A stretch of 64,000 bases of DNA. It comes from an uncultured Chloroflexales bacterium. GTDB taxonomy: Bacteria > Chloroflexota > Chloroflexia > Chloroflexales > Chloroflexaceae. The stretch lies in NCBI GenBank assembly GCA_937902315.1, contig CALGUG010000012.1:1-64000 (forward strand), given 5' to 3'. Shown piece after piece: positions 26,611-34,822 of this stretch. The notes under the pieces are model-generated. The model was given only the letters and a program-made list of their open reading frames with translations. It was not told the DNA's origin and did no database searches. The translations under genes were made by a program, and so were the position numbers. Position 1 is the stretch's first letter; each line of letters begins with the position of its first letter.

Positions 26611-26939
26611 GCTTCTTGTTCGAGGTAAAAACTGAGGGGATAATTGTTTTGGCGGGCGAGCGTGTGAGCCCTATAAACGCGCGCTTTGGCTTCTTCATAA
26701 GGCAAGGTCACCACATAGGCCTCGCCCTCGTAGTGCGCTGTCAGCATAATCTCTTGAGCGCGTTCCGCATCAAGCTCAAAGATCATTAAGAGAACGAACA
26801 CGACAAACTCCATGGGTGTGACGTCATCGTTCTCGATCATTACCCGATACGGTCGTGCAAGCTCTTCATCGCTGACAACAACCAGTTCCAAATCTGTTGT
26901 CGTTGTTGTTTTTGGAAGGACAATCGTTTCGTTATTCAT
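26607..26939 (-). CDS. clpS: ATP-dependent Clp protease adaptor ClpS
   Basis: N-end-rule adaptor that delivers substrates with destabilising N-terminal residues to ClpA/ClpC. The 110-residue protein has a flexible Thr-rich N-terminus (about 1-28) and the core RPYRVMIENDDVTPMEFVVFVL, including the NDD substrate-pocket residues, then a helix with AHYEGEAYVVTLPYEEA. The usual partner clpA is not adjacent. It is a single minus-strand gene. Confidence 0.92.
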   Translation of the reverse strand: MNNETIVLPKTTTTTDLELVVVSDEELARPYRVMIENDDVTPMEFVVFVLLMIFELDAERAQEIMLTAHYEGEAYVVTLPYEEAKARVYRAHTLARQNNYPLSFYLEQEA

Positions 26940-27510
26940 AGGCCAAACACTAAATAATATTCATTATCTTCTAGAGCCGAAAAACCTTATTTCGCTATAC
27001 TCTTACCGTCTAAGCATGTCGCTGTCAATAGCAACGGAGACATGTTACCGTTTTTTCCATTGTATGATACACTAATTCTAACAGAACGTGTTTGGAAAGT
27101 TATAGCGATTCTCCTCCTTCACTTCTCGGGAAACGACCTAGATCGTGTTTTCGCTATACCCGCAATACGATCTGTTTAAAGCCTTCCTGAGCGAATATTG
27201 CTATCTTTTCAAACCTCGCGTTTGATTGATAGTAGTAGGAAAATAGTATAGAATAGATACGAATCGCTATTTTGAATAATAACCTTCTAACTCGTATATA
27301 GTCGGAGTGATGACGGTTGTATAGCGTCATAGGACTGACCTCAAGAGCTTGTGAACAGAACTCAATCCAAGCTTCGGGTATGACAGTCTCGCGCTAGATC
27401 ATCATAACCAGTCTCTATGAATAGAAGCTTCGTTCCTAGATTCACTGGTTTGAGAGCTTGTCATTCACCACGTGTTCCATCATCTCACTAACACTATCAA
27501 GGAGTAGTTA
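26940..27510. other. Intergenic region without recognisable features
   Basis: About 570 bp, AT-rich, with no repeat-family copy. A weak promoter-like pair, ttgatt (27222-27227) and tagtat (27244-27249), lies upstream of the SCP2 gene. I see no structured RNA family I can name. Confidence 0.45.
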
Positions 27511-27945
27511 ATGGCTGCCTTCAAAGATGCTTCGGAAATGCACTATATTCTGGGTCAGCTCTATGATGAAGCCAAACGTGATAGCCGGATCGCGCCGAAA
27601 GTACGCGATGCCAGCCTTGTTATCCGCTTCCGTTACGAAGAGCCCGATGGCGTCGTAACCTTCAACGCCGCTGCCCCACCGAGCACAGAAGACGGTTTTT
27701 TCGATGTTATCTGGGGCGAGGCTCCTGAGCTGAAACCAGATATCGAAATGTCGATGAAGGCCGATATTGCACACCAGTTTTGGCATGGGAAGATCAATTT
27801 AATGACCGCACTGACACGCCGTCAGATTGTAGCTCGCGGTCCTATTCCCAAGATCCTTAAACTACTTCCTGCTGTGGAACCGATGTACCAAATGTATCCT
27901 CGTCTGCTTCGTGAAATGGGCAGGGAAGATTTGGTTTTACACTAA
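27511..27945 (+). CDS. SCP2 sterol-binding-like domain protein
   Basis: A cytoplasmic protein of 144 residues with an SCP2-type fold pattern: VIRFRYEEPDGVVTFNA, an acidic MSMKADIAHQFWHGKINLMTALTRRQIVARGPI core, and a C-terminal helix. Such domains bind hydrophobic ligands (lipids, acyl chains). aaggag lies 7 nt before the ATG. The following SH3 gene begins 12 bp after its stop, suggesting an operon. Confidence 0.72.
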   Translation: MAAFKDASEMHYILGQLYDEAKRDSRIAPKVRDASLVIRFRYEEPDGVVTFNAAAPPSTEDGFFDVIWGEAPELKPDIEMSMKADIAHQFWHGKINLMTALTRRQIVARGPIPKILKLLPAVEPMYQMYPRLLREMGREDLVLH

Positions 27946-27957
27946 AAATACAAATCT

Positions 27958-28566
27958 ATGGGCAGTAGTGAGGAGATGTTTGAGCGCGGTGTGCGCGATG
28001 CTGAACGGGATGAGCTGAACGCGTTTTACTATCAACACTATTTTCATTATCGTCAAGGCTACGATAGAGCGCGCCGCCGATTACGTCAAGCAGCCAATAA
28101 TGCTCCATCAAGCGATCTGAAAGGCCGCTTATCGTTGCTTGGTGGCGGGCTCTTGGCTCTCTGCGCAGTCATTCTATTCGCATTTACCTTCTGGGGTCGG
28201 GGCGATGATCCAACCGCTCGTGCAACAGATAGTATTCCGACCGCTGTTGTGCAAGAGGTTATTCCAACCCGCATTCCTCGTGCGCCTACAGCTACACCTG
28301 AACCTGTTGTCGAGCCAACTGCGCCGCTAGAGATCGAGCGCATCGCTGTGGTTGTCAACCTAAACGGAGACCCACTACGGGTTCGTGCTGAAGCCGGCAC
28401 ATCGAGCGCGATTGTGGCTCGCATACCGGAAGGCAGCGAAGTCAAGCTGCTTGAAGGTCCTACCGAGGCCGATGGCTACACCTGGTGGAAGGTCGAAGCT
28501 GAACAAGGCACGGGCTGGGTGGCCGAACGCAGCCAAGAAGGCGTGCTTTGGCTCCAACCGAAATAA
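27958..28566 (+). CDS. Membrane-anchored bacterial SH3-domain protein
   Basis: A protein of 202 residues. It has a charged N-terminal region (1-58), one membrane helix (about 60-80, LLGGGLLALCAVILFAFTFWG), a Thr/Pro-rich linker (about 95-125) and a C-terminal SH3_3-type domain (about 130-200, LRVRAEAGTSSAIVARIPEGSEV..WWKVEAE..GTGWVAE). Such domains bind cell-wall peptides outside the cell. Its topology would put the SH3 domain outside. The stop codon overlaps the first base of a family A repeat. Start at 27958 is uncertain because no clear Shine-Dalgarno is seen; the ATG at 27976 is an alternative. Confidence 0.75.
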   Translation: MGSSEEMFERGVRDAERDELNAFYYQHYFHYRQGYDRARRRLRQAANNAPSSDLKGRLSLLGGGLLALCAVILFAFTFWGRGDDPTARATDSIPTAVVQEVIPTRIPRAPTATPEPVVEPTAPLEIERIAVVVNLNGDPLRVRAEAGTSSAIVARIPEGSEVKLLEGPTEADGYTWWKVEAEQGTGWVAERSQEGVLWLQPK

Positions 28567-28731
28567 TACGAAATCCGCCTTGTTGTATGTTGGGGCGGTC
28601 TCTCGGCACACAGCTACCACACCCTGCTTACGGGCGAGCTGTTGGTAGCCGTAGGCGGACGCGCTAACCGCCCTCTTTGAGGAAGAAAGCAAGCCGCCAG
28701 AGCGCTGAAGAGATCAACTGGATTTTCATAT
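28566..28731 (+). repeat. Family A repeat, full length
   Basis: Begins ATACGAAATCCG at the stop codon of the SH3 gene and ends near ggattttcatat. Core gttggtagccgtaggcggac at about 28642-28661. It is closely related to the copy at 17483-17651 over its whole length. Confidence 0.85.
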
Positions 28732-28756
28732 CAGCCTCTCTAGCTGGAGAAAGACA

Positions 28757-28790
28757 AAGACCGCCTTTGCGAAGGCGGTCTCTTGTTATA
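28757..28790. terminator. GC-rich hairpin between A and B repeats
   Basis: GACCGCCTT / AAGGCGGTC stem with a 4-nt tgcg loop, then tcttgtt. It probably terminates the SCP2/SH3 operon. Confidence 0.7.
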
Positions 28791-28822
28791 CCAAGTGGAA
28801 GATGGCTTCAGCAGTTCTTCTC

Positions 28823-28943
28823 ATACCAAATCCGGTTGATTAGGTTCTATGTAGCCTTCGGCAGAGCGGAACGTGACTAGATCTTTCCCGGCTTTTCGTT
28901 TTTCTGAGCGAAGAGCATGCAGGTCTTTAAACGGATTTGGTAT
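28823..28943 (-). repeat. Family B repeat, hairpin-deleted
   Basis: A 121-bp copy with excellent termini (ATACCAAATCCGG and the complement, GGATTTGGTAT) but with the central palindrome missing. It is in reverse orientation. Confidence 0.85.
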
Positions 28944-29004
28944 CACTTTAGTGAGAGAGCAAAACGTTAAGCAGCTTTGGTACGAGCTATAAGCGAGCTG
29001 AAGA

Positions 29005-29796
29005 TTAAGCTGGTTTCTGAGCCATAACGATTCCAAAAGTGCTCTTTAACGAAACGATCCGGCCCGCCTCTTCTTTGATCGAGAAGAATTCGCGGAAGCG
29101 CGGCTCGGCCTGCAACAGCCACTGCTCTAAGGCGTCGCGTTCCTGTTCGGGCATACGGATGCGCTTGGTCCAGTCGTCGTAGATGTAAGGATCGCGGTCG
29201 TGATCTTCGGTATGCACCACTTCGAGGCCAGCATCGCTTAAAAAAGCTTGCCACTCTTTGTAGGTATAAGCACGCACATGGCTTGGGTCGCGCCAACGCT
29301 CGAATTTATCCATAAAGGCGTCAAATTCTGGATCTTCGATACCGATATGGTCCGAGATCAAGAGGCGACCGCCCGGACGCAATGTGCGAGCAGCTTCCAA
29401 TGCATATTGGCGCGGATCAGCGAAGTGATGGGCTGCGATTCGACAAACGCTGATATCGAAGCTATTGTCGCTAAAGGGAAGCGCCTCTGCGGCGGCGCGA
29501 CAATAGCTCACATTCTTCATGCCCTGAGCCGTGATGTGTTTGCGGGCCTCGATCAACATCGGTTTGGTGAGATCGAGCGCGACCGCATGGCGAACGAAAG
29601 CAGCGAATGCCAGCGCAGTATGACCACCACCGGTAGCGACATCGAGCATGCACTCTTCGGCCTTGGGAGCCGCTAACTCAACGAGGCGCTTGAGATCGGT
29701 ACCTTGAGCATGCGTAAAACTGGTAACATAATCGGCAGCAGCCCGCCCGAATTGCTGCTGAACAAAATTCGTGATATCTTCTGGTGGCTGGGTCAT
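29005..29796 (-). CDS. Class I SAM-dependent methyltransferase (UbiE-like)
   Basis: A cytoplasmic methyltransferase of about 263 residues. Motif I is MLDVATGGGHTALAFA, motif II AVALDLTKPML, post-II EALPFSDNSFDISVCRIAAHHFADP and motif III LRPGGRLLISDHIG. The C-terminal domain is rich in Asp, Arg and His and could bind the acceptor. The ATG at 29796 is preceded by GGAG at a normal distance; the 14 upstream codons are unlikely to be translated. Substrate unknown; small-molecule or quinone methylation is typical of this type. Confidence 0.87.
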   Translation of the reverse strand: MTQPPEDITNFVQQQFGRAAADYVTSFTHAQGTDLKRLVELAAPKAEECMLDVATGGGHTALAFAAFVRHAVALDLTKPMLIEARKHITAQGMKNVSYCRAAAEALPFSDNSFDISVCRIAAHHFADPRQYALEAARTLRPGGRLLISDHIGIEDPEFDAFMDKFERWRDPSHVRAYTYKEWQAFLSDAGLEVVHTEDHDRDPYIYDDWTKRIRMPEQERDALEQWLLQAEPRFREFFSIKEEAGRIVSLKSTFGIVMAQKPA

Positions 29797-29924
29797 CCTC
29801 TGGTCTCCTTCAGCTGCATAACAGATTGCGTGTGGCACGAGTATACCATTTCAATCTGAAGATGTGAAAAAGGTTTTTTCTATTGCAGCGAAAGAAAATG
29901 TGAATAGGAGAACCCGCGTCCAAG

Positions 29925-30560
29925 CTAGTGATCAGCCTGAACCTCACCATCTTCTTCTTTGGGGCGTATAATTAGATCTTCAACTGGCGTGACCAAACCA
30001 TCGACCAGTTTGCCCAGTCGCTCGAACTGCGGCCCCAATTCGGTCTCGCGCAGCGGAATATTGACCGGAACATCGAGGTTGACCGGCACCGAGGTTTCAA
30101 GTGGCACTTGGAAGTCGAGCGCGATCGGCAATTCCAAGCCAGCTGGCAAGTTAATATTGACCGAAGCATTCAGGTTGCCGCCGCCCGAGGGGAAGAGAAT
30201 GGCGGCGGGCACACTCAGCGGCACATCGTCGGTCAGCACAACGCGCGTGGCTTGATTGATCGGCACTTGCAGCTCGATCGGCAAGCTGGCGCCACGCAGT
30301 TCGACGGTATAGATGATGGTTGCGTCCTCTAGCTCGGCGATCACACTCTGCAGTTCGTGTACATTGGCACCAGCAAAGACCTGAGCTTTTTGAGTGATCT
30401 CCGCGAGCTGATTACGCGCGTTCCAAAGGGACACAGCTAAGACGGCGACAACGATTATTAAGATCGCATTCACCACAAACGAGGTCCAAATCAGAGCTTT
30501 ATACAGCGGTGCAATGCGCGCATAGCGAATAACTGGCTTAGTTTCTGTATCGTCAGCCAT
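29925..30560 (-). CDS. Single-pass membrane protein of unknown function
   Basis: A protein of 211 residues. After a short cytoplasmic N-terminus (1-22) a strong membrane helix (about 23-46, ALIWTSFVVNAILIIVVAVLAVSLW) is followed by a short amphipathic segment and a beta-rich, Pro/Val-rich extracellular region (about 75-175). That region repeats short PIEL/PVNL/VPVNIPL strands. A charged tail (about 190-211) ends the protein. I do not recognise a family. A strong Shine-Dalgarno (aaaggagg) precedes the ATG. Confidence 0.7.
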   Translation of the reverse strand: MADDTETKPVIRYARIAPLYKALIWTSFVVNAILIIVVAVLAVSLWNARNQLAEITQKAQVFAGANVHELQSVIAELEDATIIYTVELRGASLPIELQVPINQATRVVLTDDVPLSVPAAILFPSGGGNLNASVNINLPAGLELPIALDFQVPLETSVPVNLDVPVNIPLRETELGPQFERLGKLVDGLVTPVEDLIIRPKEEDGEVQADH

Positions 30561-30931
30561 CTTGGCCTCCTTTGGTAATTCGATACGTATTATCTACTAT
30601 TGTACTGTATGATATCGTTTTTATGAAGCGTTTTGTTACAAGCAACTAAATTATGAAATGTAAAAAGTTGTAATCCTATTTTTCGAATAAAAGAGATAAG
30701 GTTGCAATAGCTTTACGTGTCTTTGTAGTAGAAGTGCGTATATCGCTTTAGAATGCATACTATGTTCGTAACAACAAAAGTCTGTATATGCACCGTACTA
30801 TAGCCCATATAGTTACACTTTCCGCACAGAGCCTGTATCGATCGGCGTTGACAGTAGCGGGCGGAGATGCTACTATCCGCGCCGCAAGCCTATAAAGATC
30901 ATATGCATTCGCTTGAAATTAGATCGACCTC
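30561..30931. other. Intergenic region without recognisable features
   Basis: About 370 bp, AT-rich in its first half, between divergent genes. No repeat copy and no clear hairpin. Confidence 0.45.
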
Positions 30932-33900
30932 ATGCTAAAAACTCCTTTACGCCGTTTTGTGCTCTACAGCCTGCTCAGCTGCATCTTGCTGCTGGCATTG
31001 GGCCTTGTTGTCTGGCTCGACAATAGCAACAACCGTGGTATCACCTTCCAAGCCGACCCCACACCTATTGCTTGGGCAGATGGGCCTTTACTAGGCGTCA
31101 ATGCCTTCAATCTGCATACCGAGCCCGACCCCCAAGTGGTGACCCGCACCCTACAGCTCGCCAAGGAGCTGGGGGCGCGTTACGTTCGCATGCAAGTGCC
31201 TTGGGAGGATATTGAGATCCACGGCAAAGGCGACTTTATCGACCGGCGCAACGATATCGACGGCGATGGTCAAGTTGATGAAGTCGATGCCTGGGCCAAA
31301 TACGACCGTATCGTAGCTACGGCCCAAGCCTTCGACCTCGAACTGATTATGCGAGTCGAGCGCCCTCCGCTCTGGGCGCGCGAGCAGTTCAATGCCAGTG
31401 AATACTTCCAAGAGGGCTTGCTCTTCGACGGCAACTCCACTGGCCCACCCGATAACCTTGCCGACTACGGCGACTTTATGCACACCATCGTTTCGCGCTA
31501 TCGTGGCAAGGTGCGCTTCTTCCAGATCTGGAACGAGCCGAACCTGATGATGGAGTGGAACTGGCAAGATCCCAAGCCGCAAGACTTTGTCGAGCTGCTG
31601 AAGATCGGGGCGACGGCCGCCCGCGCCGCCAACCCCGACGTGGTGATTCTCTTCCCCAGCCTATCACCCACCGATGGGCTCGATAAGCGTGCGCCTCAAA
31701 GCGAGCTTGAATACCTCGATCAGGTCTATAAAGCGGGCGGCGCAGCTTATTTCGACATTATGTCGGCCCAATCGTACGGTCTAGGTCAGCCGCCGGAAGA
31801 GCACCGTTATGTGCGAATTCGCTGGCCCAACGAATGGGACTGGAGTTGGAAGCGTCCGCTCGACACCCGCAACGATGTAAGCCGCGTGGTCTTGTTGCGC
31901 GAAGTGATGGAGCGCCACGGCGATCACCACAAACCGATCTGGATCGGCGAGTTTGGCTGGAACAGCGCGCCCGAATCGATTCCGCCCGAGCGACGCTTCA
32001 CCTGGGGCCAGCCCGTGAGCGAAGAGCTCAAAGCGGAATATCTAGTCGGCCAGATGGAGCGCGCCCGCCAAGAGTGGCCGTGGGTTGGCGTAATGAATGT
32101 CTGGATGCTGCGCTGGGCTGGCAGCGTGCCCGATCCGGCCGATCCTACGCCCTACTTCGCAATCGTCGATCAAGACTTTCAGCCGCTACCGGCCTACAAA
32201 GCGCTGCAAGAGTTTGCCGCGAACCCGATCGCGGGCGTGGGCTATCACACTTGGTCGGCCTTCGCCACAAACGAGGGCGCTACGCAACAGCTTCGTTTCA
32301 ATGGCAGCGAGATCGCGCTCGATCTGCCCGAAGCCGGGCGCTATCAGATCAGCATCGATGGCGCAGCTCCGCAAGAACTTAGCGGCACGGGCATCGTACA
32401 AGTCGCGCAGGGCTTAGCCGATGGTGAGCATAACCTCAGCCTAAGCGCCCTCGATGGCAGCCCACTGCCCAAGGGCATTTTGGTATCGCGCAGCGCTCCG
32501 ATGCCATGGTTCTGGAATAATGCCCCCTTGCTTTTGGTGCTGCTCATCGTTGTTACAAGCGCACTCAGCATGCATGCCCTGTTCCAAATCGGCGACGATC
32601 TACTGATTCGCAGCCAGCCGCAGCGTCGGCGCTTTATGGCTTGGTTGCAGAGCCAGCAGGGCCATTGGGCCATGATTTTGGCGATCTTTGTAGCCGCGCT
32701 GATCTTCTATCGTGCCGCCAGCGATGTGCCGCTCACTGCGCTCGGCCTGATCCTGTTCGGCCTGCTGGCCTTGGTACGGCCCGATCTGGCTCTGCGCTTT
32801 GTGATCTTTAGCGCGCCGCTCTACTTCATTCCCAAAGGTATTTGGGACGAAAACTTCGGCATTCGCGGCGATGGTCTGCGCCTGCCTATGCACGAGCTGT
32901 TCTTGCTGATCACCTGTGCGGCAACAGCTTGGCGCGAACTTCGCTTGCGCGGCCTGAAGGCCAGCCTCAGCGCTCTGCTCGCTTGGCGGCCCAGCAAAGC
33001 CGAGCTGATCGCGCTGGCACCGGTGGCGCTCTTTGCGCTCGCTGGTACGCTAGGTGTGCTCTTCGCCCAAGCCAACGGGCGCGGCGCGGCCCTGCGCGAA
33101 TGGCGCTGGCTGATCGTCGAACCACTGCTGCTTTGGGCGCTGCTGGTCTGGCAGGTTCGCTTCAGCCGTGTCAACCGCGAAGCCGTAGGCGCGACAACAG
33201 CCGAGCGAATTATGCCTTTCGTCTATTCGTTTTTAGCGAGCGGCGCCTTGGTGGCCGTGGTCGGCCTGTTGCAGTTCTGTGGCCTGAATCTGGTGCCGCT
33301 TTTTGGCAGCAAGGTCGGCTTCAGCGAAGACAGCTTCTTGGTAGAAGGTGTGCGGCGCGTCAATAGCGTCTACGGCCACCCCAACAACCTCGGCCTGTTT
33401 ATGGATCGCATCTGGCCGCTGGCTGGCGCGCTAGCCCTAGCTGGTCTGCGACAATGGCGCACGCTTCGCGAGTCGCGCACAGGCACGTGGCTGCTGGCAC
33501 TCACAACGCTCTTGGCACTCGGCGGGGTTGTGGTCTCCTTCTCAAAAGGCTCCTTCTTGGGAGCTTTCGCCGCCTCGATTCTGCTGATTGCTTGGCTGCC
33601 GCTGCCCAAACAGCCCCAACGCATCACCTTGATCGCGTTGGGCTGCTGTATCGCACTGGCCGCCATCGCAGCGCCTTTTATCGGCATCGAGCGGCTCAAC
33701 CCCTTCGGCGAGAGCAGCAGCATCCGCTTGCGCACTTGGGCCTCGGCGCTGGCTATGCTGCGCGACCACCCGCTGACGGGCATCGGCCTCGACCAATTTT
33801 TGCTGCTCTATCCCGATTACATCGACCCAGAGCTGGCCAATACCAACGAGATCAATACGGCGCACCCCCACAACCTGCTGCTCGATATCACGCTGCGCAT

Positions 33901-34144
33901 GGGTTGGCTCGGTCTGGCGGCCTTTATCTGGCTGATAGCCACCTGCTTCAGGCGCCTCAACCAACTGCGCCACAACGAGCGCTATCGCTATCTGGCGGTC
34001 GGTCTAGGAGCGGCTCTAGTGGCCTCGATCGTACACGGCTTGGTCGATAGCTTCTACTTCTGGCCCGACTTAGCCTTCGCCTTCTGGCTCACAATGGCGC
34101 TCGCTTGGCTGGCGATCAGCGAGCCAGAGCAAGCCGAGGCCTAA
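30932..34144 (+). CDS. Fusion of a GH-A-type glycosidase with an O-antigen ligase/polymerase-like membrane domain
   Basis: A 1070-residue protein. After an N-terminal membrane anchor (about 10-30), residues about 50-430 form a TIM-barrel glycosidase. The acid/base motif is QIWNEPN (Glu202) and the likely nucleophile is WIGEFGW (Glu340). The 138-residue spacing fits clan GH-A (GH39/GH5-like). A beta-sandwich domain follows (about 440-515). From about 523 on there are about a dozen membrane helices with O-antigen ligase features: VNSVYGHPNNLGLFM, SFSKGSFLGA, LRTWASALAMLRDHPLTGIGLDQF and the loop NTAHPHNLLLDITLRMGWLG. This suggests a surface-polysaccharide enzyme that both cuts and joins glycans, or an extracellular sugar-recognition domain tethered to a polymerase. 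The start lacks a good Shine-Dalgarno. Confidence 0.85.
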   Translation: MLKTPLRRFVLYSLLSCILLLALGLVVWLDNSNNRGITFQADPTPIAWADGPLLGVNAFNLHTEPDPQVVTRTLQLAKELGARYVRMQVPWEDIEIHGKGDFIDRRNDIDGDGQVDEVDAWAKYDRIVATAQAFDLELIMRVERPPLWAREQFNASEYFQEGLLFDGNSTGPPDNLADYGDFMHTIVSRYRGKVRFFQIWNEPNLMMEWNWQDPKPQDFVELLKIGATAARAANPDVVILFPSLSPTDGLDKRAPQSELEYLDQVYKAGGAAYFDIMSAQSYGLGQPPEEHRYVRIRWPNEWDWSWKRPLDTRNDVSRVVLLREVMERHGDHHKPIWIGEFGWNSAPESIPPERRFTWGQPVSEELKAEYLVGQMERARQEWPWVGVMNVWMLRWAGSVPDPADPTPYFAIVDQDFQPLPAYKALQEFAANPIAGVGYHTWSAFATNEGATQQLRFNGSEIALDLPEAGRYQISIDGAAPQELSGTGIVQVAQGLADGEHNLSLSALDGSPLPKGILVSRSAPMPWFWNNAPLLLVLLIVVTSALSMHALFQIGDDLLIRSQPQRRRFMAWLQSQQGHWAMILAIFVAALIFYRAASDVPLTALGLILFGLLALVRPDLALRFVIFSAPLYFIPKGIWDENFGIRGDGLRLPMHELFLLITCAATAWRELRLRGLKASLSALLAWRPSKAELIALAPVALFALAGTLGVLFAQANGRGAALREWRWLIVEPLLLWALLVWQVRFSRVNREAVGATTAERIMPFVYSFLASGALVAVVGLLQFCGLNLVPLFGSKVGFSEDSFLVEGVRRVNSVYGHPNNLGLFMDRIWPLAGALALAGLRQWRTLRESRTGTWLLALTTLLALGGVVVSFSKGSFLGAFAASILLIAWLPLPKQPQRITLIALGCCIALAAIAAPFIGIERLNPFGESSSIRLRTWASALAMLRDHPLTGIGLDQFLLLYPDYIDPELANTNEINTAHPHNLLLDITLRMGWLGLAAFIWLIATCFRRLNQLRHNERYRYLAVGLGAALVASIVHGLVDSFYFWPDLAFAFWLTMALAWLAISEPEQAEA

Positions 34145-34151
34145 TACTTAC

Positions 34152-34192
34152 AAAGAGAGGAATCTCGTAATTGTGCGAGATTTCTCTCTTTT
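34152..34192 (+). terminator. Terminator after the glycosidase-ligase gene
   Basis: AGAGAGGAATCTCG / CGAGATTTCTCTCT stem with an 8-nt loop, followed by tttttt. Confidence 0.88.
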
Positions 34193-34249
34193 TTTGCTCC
34201 AAACCGTTCATACAACGACGTAGACAGCTAGAGCTTCAAAATAGGTCCC

Positions 34250-34735
34250 AACCGCGTCCGCCTTCGGCTATCAGAGCTGCTAGCTGCCCTCACCCCCCGG
34301 CCCCTCTCCCGCACTGCGGGCGAGGGGTGAATGTTTGTTGTATGCGATTTCGCTACGCGAAATCGCATACAAGCTCTCTGCGTTCTGTGCTCTCAAGGAT
34401 ACTCCCGCGATGGTATGCGAACGATCGCCTTTTGCTGCCGACACGACTTTTGGCTAATGCATAGATTGCGGGAGAAGGGAGCTAGAGTTTTCTGGCCCAA
34501 CCATCGCTCTGCTAAAAGCCAACAAACTCAACCCCTCCAACCTCATTTGCTTGTACAAGGCGCCTCGCTCTTCGGCAGAGTGGAACTCAACGATGTTTAC
34601 TTCTTTCCCAGGTTTTTGTTTTTCGCCTTGAACAGACCTCTAAGCGGGTTCCGGCCCTCTTGGCGCGGGGCTGAGTGTTTGTAGCCGTAGGCGGACGCGG
34701 TTCAGCACTATTCGAGGAAAAAGCACTTTCCGCCA
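34250..34735. repeat. Repeat cluster: A (reverse), C with nested hairpin, B fragment (reverse), A (forward)
   Basis: A core at about 34254-34273 (reverse). Family C block at 34283-34480. A family B fragment with the cttcggcagagtggaac block at about 34570-34660. A second A core at 34680-34700. Inside the C block, 34338-34372 is a 16-bp perfect stem with a 3-nt loop (TTGTATGCGATTTCGC..), absent from the other C copies. No gene is seen in 34193-34760. Confidence 0.78.
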
Positions 34736-34764
34736 ACACGATGTAACCAACAAGAGGGCAAGCA

Positions 34765-34803
34765 ATAAAAAGCGCTCGCAGCTCATAAGCTACGAGCGCC
34801 TGT
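34765..34803 (-). terminator. Terminator of the five-repeat secreted protein
   Basis: On the minus strand GGCGCTCGTAGCTTATGAG-type arms form a GCGCTCG / CGAGCGC stem with inner pairing, followed by ttttt. It lies 20 bp past the stop. Confidence 0.75.
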
Positions 34804-34822
34804 TTTCGCTTTGAAAGCGGCT

